Below, in pieces: positions 47,510 through 56,640 of a stretch of 64,000 bases of DNA. Origin of the DNA: Gammaproteobacteria bacterium (lineage in GTDB: Bacteria > Pseudomonadota > Gammaproteobacteria > Pseudomonadales > Pseudohongiellaceae); NCBI GenBank assembly GCA_002711845.1, contig PASF01000002.1, positions 32,001 through 96,000 on the forward strand, in the 5' to 3' direction. Position 1 is the first letter of the stretch. Each line of letters opens with the position of its first letter. The notes beneath the pieces were generated by a model. The model had not been told where the DNA came from and searched no databases. It saw nothing but the letters and a program-made list of their open reading frames with translations. Made by a program: the position numbers and the translations under genes.

Positions 47510-48017
47510 CAGATCGATCCATTGTCGGCCGGACGCCGGCCCGCCGGTCACGGCCCAGCAGGGCTTCACGCTGCTCGAGCTGTTACTGGTACTGGGCATA
47601 CTGGGCATGGCGGCGATGCTGCTGGGCCCGGGCCTGGCCACGCTGGACTCGCCTGGCTTTAATGCGCAGACCCGGGAAGCGACCGGGCTGCTGAATTACG
47701 CCCGCCGCATGGCGGTGGTGCAAGGCACCCCGGCCACCATCGAATTCCTGAGCAGCGCTGACGAGGCCGATATCGGTGCCCGTGAGCCCGAAAAGGCACC
47801 GACCGATGTTGTCGGTCGCTGGCGCGGAGAGAACATCACCCTCAGTTATCGTGACAGCGCCGGGCAGGATATGCCCACCGACCGCGGCATTCAGGTGACC
47901 TTCTACCCGGAGGGCGGCAGCACCGGCGGCGAGCTAACCATGCGCCAGGACAATCGACGACAGACCATCAGTGTGGATCCGTTCTCGGGTCGGGTACAGG
48001 TGCTGGATGAGGACTAG
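47487..48017 (+). CDS. gspH: type II secretion minor pseudopilin GspH
   Basis: GspH is a minor pseudopilin. The prepilin motif is QQGFTLLELLLVLGILGMAA with Glu+5. A long leader of about 26 residues precedes it, and the body has the GspH pattern (NYARRMAVVQGTPATIEFL, then a variable loop and VTFYPEGGSTGGEL). ATG 47487 overlaps the gspG end by 23 bases and has GAGG just upstream; GTG 47475 is possible too. The protein has 176 residues. Confidence 0.88.
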   Translation: MTPISVFDRSIHCRPDAGPPVTAQQGFTLLELLLVLGILGMAAMLLGPGLATLDSPGFNAQTREATGLLNYARRMAVVQGTPATIEFLSSADEADIGAREPEKAPTDVVGRWRGENITLSYRDSAGQDMPTDRGIQVTFYPEGGSTGGELTMRQDNRRQTISVDPFSGRVQVLDED

Positions 48018-48408
48018 ACATGGCGCCTTGTTGAAGACGGCAAACCACCGGGGTTTTACGTTGCTGGAAGTCATGGTGGCGTTGACCATCACCAGCCTGG
48101 TGCTCGGCGGCCTGTTCAGTCTGGCGGCAGGCAGCAAACAGCTGGCGGTGCGCACGCAGACCACGCTGCAGGAAACCATGGCAGCCCGTGCGCACATCAA
48201 TTTTGCCTTGCTTGACAATGAATACCGGGACATCGAACCGATCATCGACAATGACCGCTATCAGAGCGAGGCGGTGGAGATTCTGCCAGATGTGCTGCGC
48301 CGGACGTCGCCGATGAATGATCTGCTGCAGTCCTTTCAAATCATCGACAGCGAGACTGAAGAAGTCATAGAAGGTGTGCGCTGGATACGCCTGGACCTGC
48401 CGCAATGA
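48007..48408 (+). CDS. gspI: type II secretion minor pseudopilin GspI
   Basis: GspI is a minor pseudopilin that nucleates the pseudopilus tip with GspJ and GspK. The prepilin motif is HRGFTLLEVMVALTITSLVL with Glu+5. The remaining 100 or so residues are a short pseudopilin body (LQETMAARAHINFALLDNEYR). ATG 48007 overlaps the gspH end by 11 bases and gives 133 residues, the family size. Confidence 0.88.
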   Translation: MRTRHGALLKTANHRGFTLLEVMVALTITSLVLGGLFSLAAGSKQLAVRTQTTLQETMAARAHINFALLDNEYRDIEPIIDNDRYQSEAVEILPDVLRRTSPMNDLLQSFQIIDSETEEVIEGVRWIRLDLPQ

Positions 48409-49076
48409 TGCCTGCGCCTCCCCTGTCAATGCCAGGCCGCATGCGTGGTTTTACGCTGCTCGAAATCATGATCGCCCTGTCACTGACGGCCATGCTGCTG
48501 ACCATGCTCACCGCTGGCATGTATGGCGTGATTCGAGACTGGGACAACAATGCGCAAGGCCTGGAAGAAACCCTGGATGAAACGGTTGCCATCCTGCAAC
48601 TGGAACGCGCCCTGCAGGGCGCCTTTCCACACAGTTACCGGGACCCGGAAACACTCGCCCGGCATATATTTTTTGCCGGCGAACCGACCGCGCTGAGCTG
48701 GGTGTCCACGGTATCGCCGCAACGTAATGCCGGTCTCACCGCGTGGCGCCTGTACGACGAACCGGGCACCGGCGTCTTTCTGCACCTGGCACCGGCGCTC
48801 AGCGACAATCCCCAGCAACGACTGGCGGACGCGGAGCCACGTTTGCTGCTGGCTGACTACACGCTGGAATTCCGCTACCTGTTTGAAGATCTGGACTTCG
48901 AGCGCCGCTGGCGCGACAACTGGGACGGTACCGAGCTGCTGGCCCTGCCCATGGCCGTGCATATTCTGCTGCGGCCCACGCGTGACAGCGGTCTGACCGA
49001 TGCACTGGATGTCGTTGCGCCGATCAGGACCGTCGAGCATCGCAATCTGACGCCGAATACGGGAATGCTGCAATGA
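48405..49076 (+). CDS. gspJ: type II secretion minor pseudopilin GspJ
   Basis: GspJ belongs to the pseudopilus tip complex. The prepilin motif is MRGFTLLEIMIALSLTAMLL with Glu+5. The body has GVIRDWDNNAQGLEETLDE and LQLERALQGAFP, then a beta-rich C-terminal half with LLLADYTLEFRYL and AVHILLRPTR. It has 223 residues and overlaps gspI by four bases and gspK by four bases, so gspH-K are translated as a coupled set. Confidence 0.88.
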   Translation: MMPAPPLSMPGRMRGFTLLEIMIALSLTAMLLTMLTAGMYGVIRDWDNNAQGLEETLDETVAILQLERALQGAFPHSYRDPETLARHIFFAGEPTALSWVSTVSPQRNAGLTAWRLYDEPGTGVFLHLAPALSDNPQQRLADAEPRLLLADYTLEFRYLFEDLDFERRWRDNWDGTELLALPMAVHILLRPTRDSGLTDALDVVAPIRTVEHRNLTPNTGMLQ

Positions 49077-50131
49077 ACCGACAACAGCACGGTGCCGTGA
49101 TGATCATGGTGTTGTGGACCGCTGTGGTGATGACCATTCTGGTCACTGTACTGGCGGCCAACATCCGTCTGTCGGCAACCACGGCCTTTCACAACAAGGC
49201 GGGCAATCAGGATTACGCGGCCGTGATGGCGACCCTGCACAAGGCGGAAATGGAGCTGATGATGGAGCGTATGCAGGTGCCTGTCGGCCAGGAGCTGACG
49301 CTCAACGATGACGGTGAATTCCGCATCCCGGCCTACCGTTTTAATGGCCAGCCACTGACCCTGAACTATGCCGCTGACGACGATATGGTGGTGCGTATCT
49401 ACGACCACGCCGGCAAGATAAATCTCAACCGGATGGAGCGCGACCGTATGCAGCGGATTATCGAAAAACGCCTGGGTGAAGGGTTTGATCCGCGCGAGGT
49501 TCAGGCGTTGCTGGCGGCCTGGGAAGACTGGACCGACCTTAATTCCCTGCTCACGCCAGGTGGTGCGGAAGACGACTATTACCAGTCTCTGGAGACACCC
49601 TACACGGCGCGCAACGTGCCCGAGTTTGACACGGTGGAAGAGCTGCGCCTGATACGCGGGTTTGATGAGCTGTTTGCCGATGTGAATCTTGAGGCGGCAT
49701 TTACCATTTACGGGACCGGATCCGCGGTCAACCCCAACCTGGCCAGTCGGGAGGCTCTGCGGCTGTTGCCCGGGCTGGATGACGACCTGGTTGAGGAGAT
49801 CATTGCCCACCGTGAGCAGACGGACTTCCGCGCGATCCGGGAGGTGGGTGAGATTGTGCCGCTGGAGGGCATGGTGGAACTGTCGCCCTGGCTGGGCTTC
49901 AATACCTCCAGTTTCTATTCGGTGTACGCCTATCCGGCGCGGGACAACAACAACGACGGTGATGCAGGAGACAATGCCGTCCAATCGCAGGATCCGGTTG
50001 CCGCTGATCCGGTGCAGCAGGCAATGATGCAGATCATGGAGGTGCGCTCATTCAACAACCGCGCACGCATCTACCAGGTCAACCCCTACGCGCGTTTGCC
50101 CGACACCACACCCGCCCGCATCGACCGATAG
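49073..50131 (+). CDS. gspK: type II secretion minor pseudopilin GspK
   Basis: GspK caps the pseudopilus tip. It has the atypical prepilin start of the family (QQHGAVMIMVLWTAVVMTIL) without the usual Glu+5. A large alpha domain follows the first strand: VRIYDHAGKINLNRMERDRMQRII, then LLAAWEDWTDLNSLLTPGGAEDDYY and the VNPNLASREALRLLPGLDDDLVEEII helix-hairpin-helix-like segment. The length of 352 is normal. It is the last gene of the operon, and its stop codon lies in the first copy of a tandem repeat. Confidence 0.9.
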   Translation: MNRQQHGAVMIMVLWTAVVMTILVTVLAANIRLSATTAFHNKAGNQDYAAVMATLHKAEMELMMERMQVPVGQELTLNDDGEFRIPAYRFNGQPLTLNYAADDDMVVRIYDHAGKINLNRMERDRMQRIIEKRLGEGFDPREVQALLAAWEDWTDLNSLLTPGGAEDDYYQSLETPYTARNVPEFDTVEELRLIRGFDELFADVNLEAAFTIYGTGSAVNPNLASREALRLLPGLDDDLVEEIIAHREQTDFRAIREVGEIVPLEGMVELSPWLGFNTSSFYSVYAYPARDNNNDGDAGDNAVQSQDPVAADPVQQAMMQIMEVRSFNNRARIYQVNPYARLPDTTPARIDR

Positions 50132-50201
50132 CCCTAAGCGCATTTGAAATAGCCCTAAGCGCATTTGAAATAGCCCTAAGCGCATATAGATAGCCCTAAG
50201 A
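50128..50201 (+). repeat. tandem 21-bp repeat at the 3' end of the gsp operon
   Basis: ATAGCCCTAAGCGCATTTGAA occurs at 50128 and 50149, then a variant copy at 50170 (20 bases) and a truncated one at 50190. The first copy includes the gspK stop codon. The array fills most of the gap between the convergent gspK and ABC transporter genes. No open frame or terminator is visible in it. Confidence 0.9.
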
Positions 50202-50207
50202 CGGCTG

Positions 50208-51413
50208 TCAGTCGCGCTGCATGGTCCAGGATGAGCGCATCACCAGGGTGCCCCAGCCCTTGCCCGGATTGATACTGATTTCCTTGCTCAGGCGTGTGTC
50301 GTACCACAACAAACCGCTTTCGTCCGCGACACCACTGAGAACGTGGAACTTGCCGACACGCAGGGCCATGGCCTGTACCTTTACCTGCACGGTAATGCGC
50401 TCGCCCTTTTTAAAGGGGCCATGTTCCACGTCCGGGCGGTCGATCGCGAGATAGGAAGACATCACCTCCTCCAGGTCTTTCATCAGGGCGAAACCGAAGT
50501 AGCAGATCACATCATCGTTCAGTATTTCCGCCTGCAGCTCCATGACAAAATCCTGCAAAGGATCAATGGTGTCTATCAGCTCGCCGTCCACATTACGCAC
50601 CAACGTCTGCAGGATGCGACAATCCTTGACGGCCTCGGGTTTTTCCTGCTGGTGGCTGTTGGCCTGCTCTTCGCCCCGGGTGTAGACGCGACGGCTGTTG
50701 CTGTAGTCTTCGTAGTGCGCGACCACTTCAGCACTTTTACCCATTTCGCGAATTTTGCCATTCTCCAGCCAGATCGCGGTGTCACACAGTTCCTGCACGT
50801 GGTACATGGAATGACTGCAGAACACCATGGTCTTGTGCTGGGCACGGAACTCATTCATGCGTTGCACACACTTTTTCTGGAAGGCAATGTCCCCCACAGA
50901 CAGGGCTTCGTCGATGACCAGCACATCCGGGCGCACCATGGTGGCAATGGAAAAAGCCAGGCGGACATACATGCCCGACGAATAGGTTTTTACCGGGCGA
51001 TCGATAAAATCCTGCAGTTCCGAGAACTCGATTATGTCGTTTTCCAGCGCGTCGATGTCATCGTCCGGCACGCCCAGCAGACTGGCGTTAAGGTGGATAT
51101 TGCGCCGGCCGCTGAATTCCGGATGAAAGCCTGCACCCAGTTCCAGCAGTGCCGCTACCTGGCCGCGGATCTCGAGGGTGCCGCCGCTGGGTTCCAGCGT
51201 ACCGACCAGCAGTTTCATCAAGGTGGACTTGCCGGCGCCATTGTCGCCAACAATGCCCAGGCTTTTGCCTTCCATGACATTGAAGGAAATATCCTGCAGT
51301 ACATGAAACATGCGATGCCGAGGCTGGCGCAGCAACAGTTCCAGTAGGCGGTCCTGGGGCCTGTCGTAAATGCGAAAATCCTTGAACACGTTGTCAACCA
51401 GAATACTGTGCAT
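50208..51413 (-). CDS. Wzt-type polysaccharide ABC exporter ATPase with C-terminal glycan-binding domain
   Basis: This is the ATPase of an O-antigen or capsule ABC exporter. The nucleotide-binding domain covers about residues 1-245: Walker A GIVGDNGAGKSTLM, AALLELGAGFHPEFSGRRNI, signature TYSSGMYVRLAFSIA, Walker B VLVIDEALSVGD and the switch VFCSHSM. The remaining 150 residues form a beta-rich domain like the Wzt C-terminus, which recognises the capped end of the glycan. Its start overlaps the permease stop by one base (TAATG). Gene names vary between systems, so no symbol is given. Confidence 0.88.
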   Translation of the reverse strand: MHSILVDNVFKDFRIYDRPQDRLLELLLRQPRHRMFHVLQDISFNVMEGKSLGIVGDNGAGKSTLMKLLVGTLEPSGGTLEIRGQVAALLELGAGFHPEFSGRRNIHLNASLLGVPDDDIDALENDIIEFSELQDFIDRPVKTYSSGMYVRLAFSIATMVRPDVLVIDEALSVGDIAFQKKCVQRMNEFRAQHKTMVFCSHSMYHVQELCDTAIWLENGKIREMGKSAEVVAHYEDYSNSRRVYTRGEEQANSHQQEKPEAVKDCRILQTLVRNVDGELIDTIDPLQDFVMELQAEILNDDVICYFGFALMKDLEEVMSSYLAIDRPDVEHGPFKKGERITVQVKVQAMALRVGKFHVLSGVADESGLLWYDTRLSKEISINPGKGWGTLVMRSSWTMQRD

Positions 51414-52216
51414 TACAACACATCCCCGAACGCGTGCTTGATACGCATGAACAGCCAGCCGCCAAGCAGGAAACTGACCACGGCAGCCAGCACCATGACC
51501 TGGAAATGCGGCACGGAGAAATCACCCAGCAGGATGATTTCGCGATAAAACTGCACAAAACTGTGCATGGGGTTCAGCATCATCAGCGGTCGCAGGTCTT
51601 CAGGCAGCAGCGACAGTGGATAAATGATGGGAGTCAGGAAGAACCAGGCGGTCAGCATCAGCGTCACCATCTGCTGGATATCGCGCAGAAACACACAGAA
51701 GGCGGACAGAATGGCCACCAGGCCCATGGTAAACAGAAACTGCAGCCCCAGTGCGACCGGCAGCCACAGCCACATCAGGTCGAAATACCCCTGGGTAGCC
51801 AGGTACAGCAGGAATACAAAAATCGCGATGCCGTGCACCAGGTAGGGCACCAGCGTCCCCACCATGGGGATCAGCTGCACCGGGAACATGACCTTGGTGA
51901 TCAGCGGCGCTTTTTCCAGCAGCAGGCCACTGGCCCGGCCCATGGCATCAGCAAAAGCAAACCATGGCAGGTAACCGATCATCAGGAATATCACAAACGG
52001 CACATCGCCGAAATTTTCCGGCATCGGTGCGCGGAACACCACGCTGAACACAAAGGAGTAAATGATGATATTGACGATCGGCGTGACAAACAGCCACAGG
52101 AAGCCGCCCAGTGACCCGGCGAACTGGCCGCTGAACTCCTGACGGACAAACTGGTGGAACAGCCGGAAGTGACGGACCGGCGACAGCACCCACTGACGCA
52201 TTAAGCTGAAAAACAT
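51413..52216 (-). CDS. Wzm-type polysaccharide ABC exporter permease
   Basis: This is the ABC-2 family membrane partner of the ATPase at 50208. It has about six helices and typical segments: FVRQEFSGQFAGSLGGFLWLF, IVNIIIYSFVFSVVF, LLLEKAPLITKVMFPVQLIP and the C-terminal LMMLNPMHSFVQFYREIIL. ATG 52216 (MFFSLMRQWVLSPVRHF) has AGGGAT five bases upstream and gives 267 residues. The open frame continues to 52279 but that extra part looks unlike the family. Together the two genes would flip a lipid-linked glycan to the periplasm. Confidence 0.88.
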   Translation of the reverse strand: MFFSLMRQWVLSPVRHFRLFHQFVRQEFSGQFAGSLGGFLWLFVTPIVNIIIYSFVFSVVFRAPMPENFGDVPFVIFLMIGYLPWFAFADAMGRASGLLLEKAPLITKVMFPVQLIPMVGTLVPYLVHGIAIFVFLLYLATQGYFDLMWLWLPVALGLQFLFTMGLVAILSAFCVFLRDIQQMVTLMLTAWFFLTPIIYPLSLLPEDLRPLMMLNPMHSFVQFYREIILLGDFSVPHFQVMVLAAVVSFLLGGWLFMRIKHAFGDVL

Positions 52217-52343
52217 AGTATCCCTGACAATTCCGGGTGCGGGAGACAACCCGTCCGGTAAGATCGCGAATTTAAGCATAAATAGCCGCCCAATCGCCAG
52301 AAAACGCTAAAAAAAACCGCTGAAAACGCCTACAATTCATGTC

Positions 52344-53117
52344 ATGAATCCAGAACATGTCCTTGTGCCTTACCAATGCGCCGATCTGCCGTCCGGCCCC
52401 TGGCTGGTATTTGCCCCACACGCTGACGACGAAACCTTTGGCATGGGGGGCGCCTTGCGGCTGGCTGCAGATCAGGGCATCAGCACCCATGTGATTGTGC
52501 TGACCGACGGGGCGTTGGGCGGAGAGGCAACGAATGCTGCCGAGACGGCTGCCCTGGTAAAAGCCCGGCAGCAGGAACTGGCAGCGGCCTGTGCTCTGCT
52601 GGGAGTCGCGCACGCGGAGACCTGGGATCAGCCTGACCGGGGGCTGACGCTGACAGCAGGGCTGATTGAGCGCATGGCCACTGTTATTGCGGACACCGCG
52701 GCGGCCACGGTGTTTTTCCCCGGCGCACTGGAGTTGCACCCCGATCACCGGATGACCGCGCAACTGGTATGGCAGGCTGCCCAACAGCTGCAGCGTCGTG
52801 CCTGGCGCGGTCCGCTGCCGCAGTTCTGGTCCTATGAAATCAGCGTGCAGAGTCCGGTCAATTGTCTGCTCGACATCACGCCCGTGCTGCCCGTGAAAAA
52901 GCAGGCTATGGCGGTGTATGCCAGTCAGAACGCACAGAACAACTACCCCGAACTGATCATGGCGCTGAACAAAGCACGCACCTTTTCTTTGCCCGCCACG
53001 GTCAGCCATGCCGAAGCTTTCTACCGATTCACTGACGCCGAACTGAGTGGCACATTGCAAGCGGCCGTGGCGACGACTGTGCAGCAGTACTTTGCCGTGC
53101 CGGAAACTAAACGCTAA
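52344..53117 (+). CDS. PIG-L family zinc-dependent deacetylase
   Basis: PIG-L (LmbE-like) enzymes remove N-acetyl groups from GlcNAc-containing molecules. The zinc and catalytic motif is LVFAPHADDETFGMGGAL (AHxDDE type), and the downstream histidine pair is ELHPDHRMTAQLVW. The 257 residues match a single-domain enzyme. It is divergent from the Wzm permease and opens the plus-strand sugar cluster, so an action on a cell-surface glycan or a precursor is likely. The exact substrate cannot be told. Confidence 0.88.
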   Translation: MNPEHVLVPYQCADLPSGPWLVFAPHADDETFGMGGALRLAADQGISTHVIVLTDGALGGEATNAAETAALVKARQQELAAACALLGVAHAETWDQPDRGLTLTAGLIERMATVIADTAAATVFFPGALELHPDHRMTAQLVWQAAQQLQRRAWRGPLPQFWSYEISVQSPVNCLLDITPVLPVKKQAMAVYASQNAQNNYPELIMALNKARTFSLPATVSHAEAFYRFTDAELSGTLQAAVATTVQQYFAVPETKR

Positions 53118-53169
53118 GATGGTGCGTCTAACCCGTTATCGGCACATTCAACCAGCCCTGGGCGGAGCC

Positions 53170-53904
53170 ATGAACACAGTCATCAGCAATCGCACCACCC
53201 GTATCGCGGTCCCGGTCTGCGCCGCGCTGGCATTTTGCGTGTCAGCGGCCGTGCAGGCCCAGCCCGCTGACAGCCTGACGCTGTTTGAGTCCATCGAACA
53301 GGGCGCCGGTAACGACCAGAATCAGGCTTCCGGTCCGCGAAATCCGGCGGTTGTGGCAGGCGGCGGCCCACAGTTTTCCCTAATCGGCACCTCACGTTTC
53401 GGTGATCGCTATCGCGTCAGTGTGCGCGACAGCAGCGGCGAGGTCATTACAATTGATGCCGGTGCTGGCGGCAGCGCGGCCATCCCCGGTCACCCGGGCT
53501 TTGCCGTCACCCAGGTGGCGGCACGCCACGTGCTGCTGCAACATCCCGGCAGTGCGCCTTGCTTCAACGATCGTGACCAGGGTGTGACCTGTGAGGGCGA
53601 CAATACTGCCAGACTGGCGTTGACGACGGCCGAGCCGGTGGCACCGCCTCCGGAACCGGAGCGACGACGCGACCGGCGCGCTGAAGACCGCGCTGCTGAC
53701 GCAAGCGACGAGAATGCCGAAGAGCGACCGGAGAATCCCTTTGCCGCGGCGCTGCGTGCCGCGCGCGAGCGCGGTGAACCCGATGCCGCCGCCAGCCGCG
53801 CTGAAGAACAGCGTTTTCGTCCGCGTCGCATTGATCCGGCCGACGTGCCCGAAGGTTATCGCCTGATCCGCACCCCGTTCGGAGATCGGGTGGTCCCTCG
53901 TTAA
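53170..53904 (+). CDS. unknown secreted protein with charged C-terminal half
   Basis: I do not recognise a family with confidence. A signal peptide is clear (RIAVPVCAALAFCVSAAVQAQ). The first mature part (about residues 60-150) looks like a small beta domain (FSLIGTSRFGDRYRVSVRDS, then HVLLQHPGSAPC with a possible disulfide to GVTC). The second half is proline-, arginine- and glutamate-rich and probably disordered, ending in PEGYRLIRTPFGDRVVPR. The FSLIGT stretch recalls GspC/PilP-type periplasmic domains, but only loosely. ATG 53170 is chosen for the signal peptide; ATG 53119 is possible. The glycosyltransferase gene starts directly after its stop. Confidence 0.6.
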   Translation: MNTVISNRTTRIAVPVCAALAFCVSAAVQAQPADSLTLFESIEQGAGNDQNQASGPRNPAVVAGGGPQFSLIGTSRFGDRYRVSVRDSSGEVITIDAGAGGSAAIPGHPGFAVTQVAARHVLLQHPGSAPCFNDRDQGVTCEGDNTARLALTTAEPVAPPPEPERRRDRRAEDRAADASDENAEERPENPFAAALRAARERGEPDAAASRAEEQRFRPRRIDPADVPEGYRLIRTPFGDRVVPR

Positions 53905-54732
53905 ATGTCTGTGCAACTCACGGTATCACTGGTTGTTTACGGGTTTGATGAGGGGGTGCTCAGCGATACCCTGACGTCTCTGCGCCAGGCCATCAGGATC
54001 GCCCGGGATGACGGGGTGCTGGATGGCGCCAACATCAGCCTGGTCGACAACGCGGACCACGCCGATACCCTTGAACCTCTGTTGCGTCAATGCATGCACG
54101 GTATCGGTGATGCCGTCCAGGTGGATGTGATCTCCGGCCACGGCAATATTGGTTTTGGCCAGGCACATAATCTGGTCATTCACCGTGGCGACAGCGAATA
54201 TCACCTGATTCTGAATCCCGATGTCATCGTTGATGCCCAGGCGCTCAGTGCGGGTATCCGTTATCTCCAGGAGACCCCTGGAGCTGTGGCGGCCTCACCG
54301 GCGATCGTCGATGGCCAGGGGCAGCCTGAATCCGGCTGCAAACGTTACCCCAGCGTGTTCGACTTTATGTTGCGCGGATTTGCCCCCAGCTGGCTCCGGC
54401 AGCGGTTCCGCCGGCGTCTGCAGCACTATGAAATGCGCGACCTGACCAGTGACCGGATCCAGGCTGACGTGCCCATCATCAGCGGCTGTTTTATGCTGTT
54501 CCGGCATGATGCGCTGCGTCAGCTGGGTGGTTTCGATCCACGCTATTTTCTCTATTTCGAAGACTTCGATCTGTCCATCCGCGCCCGCACGGTGGGTCAC
54601 TTAAGTTACCTGCCGCAGATGTGCATTACTCACCTGGGCGGCAACAGCGCCAAAAAGGGCCTTCACCATATCCTCATGTTTGGCCGCTCGGCATACCGTT
54701 TCTTTTCCAGCCATGGCTGGCGCTGGTTATGA
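53905..54732 (+). CDS. family 2 glycosyltransferase, rhamnosyltransferase-like
   Basis: This is a cytoplasmic GT-A glycosyltransferase of 275 residues. It opens with LTVSLVVYGFDEGVLSDTL, and has GNIGFGQAHN and the metal/nucleotide-binding LILNPDVIVD. SGCFMLFRHDALRQLGGFDPRYFLYFEDFDLSIR follows, with the acidic ED typical of rhamnosyltransferase-like GT2 enzymes. The dTDP-rhamnose genes rmlA, rmlC and rmlD follow, so rhamnose transfer is a sensible guess but not shown. Its ATG abuts the previous stop, and the next gene overlaps it by four bases. Confidence 0.85.
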   Translation: MSVQLTVSLVVYGFDEGVLSDTLTSLRQAIRIARDDGVLDGANISLVDNADHADTLEPLLRQCMHGIGDAVQVDVISGHGNIGFGQAHNLVIHRGDSEYHLILNPDVIVDAQALSAGIRYLQETPGAVAASPAIVDGQGQPESGCKRYPSVFDFMLRGFAPSWLRQRFRRRLQHYEMRDLTSDRIQADVPIISGCFMLFRHDALRQLGGFDPRYFLYFEDFDLSIRARTVGHLSYLPQMCITHLGGNSAKKGLHHILMFGRSAYRFFSSHGWRWL

Positions 54733-55703
54733 GCACCGACGCCGGCCAGGCCGCCGACAAGTCAGATCCGGGCCCACCCGCGGTGCTGCTGACCGGCGCC
54801 AGCGGCTTTGTCGGTCGCCATCTGCAGCAGCGTCTTAACGCTGACGCGGTGGGGGTGGTGACCTTGACCCGGCCGCAGCACGACCTGTTGCAGCCGGCCA
54901 CACTCACCCGGCTGTTTCAGCAAGCCGGGCAGACCATCGACACGGTGTACCACCTGGCGGCCTATGCCCATGTCAATCAGGCACAGATCAAGGCCCTGTA
55001 TGCCACCAATGTTGACGGCACGGCCAATCTGCTGAACGCCGCCATCGCAGCCGGGGTCAGACGGCTGGTGTACGTCAGCAGCATTCTGGCAGACCCGGTT
55101 TATGACCAGCCGCGAACCGCCTATGGCGATGCCAAGCAGCGCGCCGAAGCCCTGTTGCAGGCAGCGCATGCGGCCGGCGACATCGAGGTCGTGATCCTGC
55201 GCCCGGTCAACGTCTACGGCCCCGGCATGAAAGGCAATCTGATGACCCTGTTGCGGCTGCTGGACCGGGGGCTGATGCCGCCATTGCCCCGCTTTACCCG
55301 GGCATTTTCCCTGATCGGTGTGCAGGACCTGTGTCAGGCTGTGGTGCTGGCCTCGCAGTGCGCTGTGGGTGGCAAGGCGCCGGTGTATGTGCTGAGCGAT
55401 GGTCAGCGCTATGATATCAAGGCGCTCGAGCAGGCCATGCGCAACGAACTGGGCAAACCGCAGCCGGCCTGGGCCACACCCAAAGCCGTGTTTTACCTGG
55501 GCGCGCTGACCCTGGAGATACTGGGGCGTCTGCTGCCCATCAATAATTCACCCGGGCTGCGCAGCTATCGGGCCCTGGCCCGCAATTACACAGTGGACAG
55601 CACGGCAAGTCAGCGTGATCTGGGCTATACTCCGCAACTGACTTTCTACCAGGCGTTGCCCGCCATCGTGGCGGCACTCAACCAAGCACAGCATCCACAG
55701 TAA
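54729..55703 (+). CDS. NAD-dependent nucleotide-sugar epimerase/dehydratase
   Basis: This is an extended short-chain dehydrogenase of 324 residues. The NAD loop is [15 protein letters not shown], the catalytic pair is AYGDAKQ (YxxxK), preceded by the serine region [11 protein letters not shown], and [10 protein letters not shown] follows. It resembles UDP-GlcNAc or UDP-glucose 4-epimerase/4-reductase-like enzymes of O-antigen clusters. It lacks the length and signature of RmlB, so it does not fill that gap. ATG 54729 overlaps the glycosyltransferase stop (ATGA). The substrate is uncertain. Confidence 0.82.
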   Translation: MSTDAGQAADKSDPGPPAVLLTGASGFVGRHLQQRLNADAVGVVTLTRPQHDLLQPATLTRLFQQAGQTIDTVYHLAAYAHVNQAQIKALYATNVDGTANLLNAAIAAGVRRLVYVSSILADPVYDQPRTAYGDAKQRAEALLQAAHAAGDIEVVILRPVNVYGPGMKGNLMTLLRLLDRGLMPPLPRFTRAFSLIGVQDLCQAVVLASQCAVGGKAPVYVLSDGQRYDIKALEQAMRNELGKPQPAWATPKAVFYLGALTLEILGRLLPINNSPGLRSYRALARNYTVDSTASQRDLGYTPQLTFYQALPAIVAALNQAQHPQ

Positions 55704-55707
55704 AGGA

Positions 55708-56640
55708 ATGACGGGGCCCATGGAGCACACACCAGCGCAACAATCACCGGGACGGCAAACGGCCAACAAGACCACCAAAGGCATCATTCTCGCCGGCGGC
55801 ACCGGCACCCGCCTGCATCCGATGACCATTTCGGTGAGCAAGCAATTGATGCCGGTCTATGACAAACCCATGATCTATTACCCGCTCAGCACCCTGATGC
55901 AGGCCGGTATCCGCGATATCCTGATCATCACCACGCCTGCTGATCTGCCGCTATACCGCCACCTGCTGGGCGACGGCAGCAAGTGGGGCATCAATCTGCA
56001 ATATGCGGAGCAGCCCAGTCCGGACGGGCTGGCGCAGGCGTTTTTGATCGGCGAAGACTTTATCGGCAACGACAGCGTGTGTCTGATTCTGGGCGACAAC
56101 ATTTTTTACGGCAATTCGCTGGAAGACAAACTGCAGAATGCCATGCAGCAGGAAAGCGGTGCGACTGTGTTCGCCTACTACGTCAATGATCCCGAACGTT
56201 ATGGTGTCGTGGCGCTGGACGACAACAATACGGCCATTGACCTGGAAGAAAAGCCGGCGCAGCCCAAGTCCAATTACGCGGTCACCGGCCTGTATCTGTA
56301 CGACAACGACGTCATCGAGATTGCCAAGTCCATCAAGCCATCACCGCGCGGCGAGCTGGAAATCACCGACGTCAACAAGACCTATCTGGCACGCGGTGCG
56401 CTGCAGGTGGAACTGTTCAGCCGTGGCACGGCCTGGCTGGACACCGGCACGGTGCAGTCATTGCTGGACGCCGCCAACTTCATTCGCGTCCTGGAAGAGC
56501 GGCAGGGTCTGAAAATCGCCTGCCCCGAGGAAATCGCGTTCACGAATGGCTACATCAATGCCGATCAGTTACGCGCACTGGCGGCACCGCTGGCAAAAAA
56601 TGGCTACGGGCAATATCTGTTGCGCCTGATCAGGGATTGA
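55708..56640 (+). CDS. rmlA: glucose-1-phosphate thymidylyltransferase
   Basis: RmlA makes dTDP-glucose from dTTP and glucose-1-phosphate, the first step to dTDP-rhamnose. The nucleotide-binding start [17 protein letters not shown] is followed by [30 protein letters not shown] and [17 protein letters not shown]. The TAWLDTGT segment is also present. There is an unusual polar extension of about 22 residues before the core, so the true start may be ATG 55720 or later. With 310 residues it is slightly longer than average for that reason. Confidence 0.95.
   Translation: MTGPMEHTPAQQSPGRQTANKTTKGIILAGGTGTRLHPMTISVSKQLMPVYDKPMIYYPLSTLMQAGIRDILIITTPADLPLYRHLLGDGSKWGINLQYAEQPSPDGLAQAFLIGEDFIGNDSVCLILGDNIFYGNSLEDKLQNAMQQESGATVFAYYVNDPERYGVVALDDNNTAIDLEEKPAQPKSNYAVTGLYLYDNDVIEIAKSIKPSPRGELEITDVNKTYLARGALQVELFSRGTAWLDTGTVQSLLDAANFIRVLEERQGLKIACPEEIAFTNGYINADQLRALAAPLAKNGYGQYLLRLIRD

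Noticed and set aside
48875-49984. Minus-strand open frame of 369 codons
   Set aside because: It is the shadow of gspJ and gspK and would need its own promoter inside a coupled operon.
50128-50201. Tandem repeat as a CRISPR array or attachment site
   Set aside because: There are no spacers, no integrase nearby and no tRNA gene; simple slippage explains it.
50343-51347. Plus-strand open frame of 334 codons
   Set aside because: It is antisense to the Wzt-type ATPase, whose Walker and signature motifs are certain.
54729-55703. Epimerase gene as the missing rmlB
   Set aside because: It is about 30 residues short for RmlB, and its motifs fit nucleotide-sugar 4-epimerases better.
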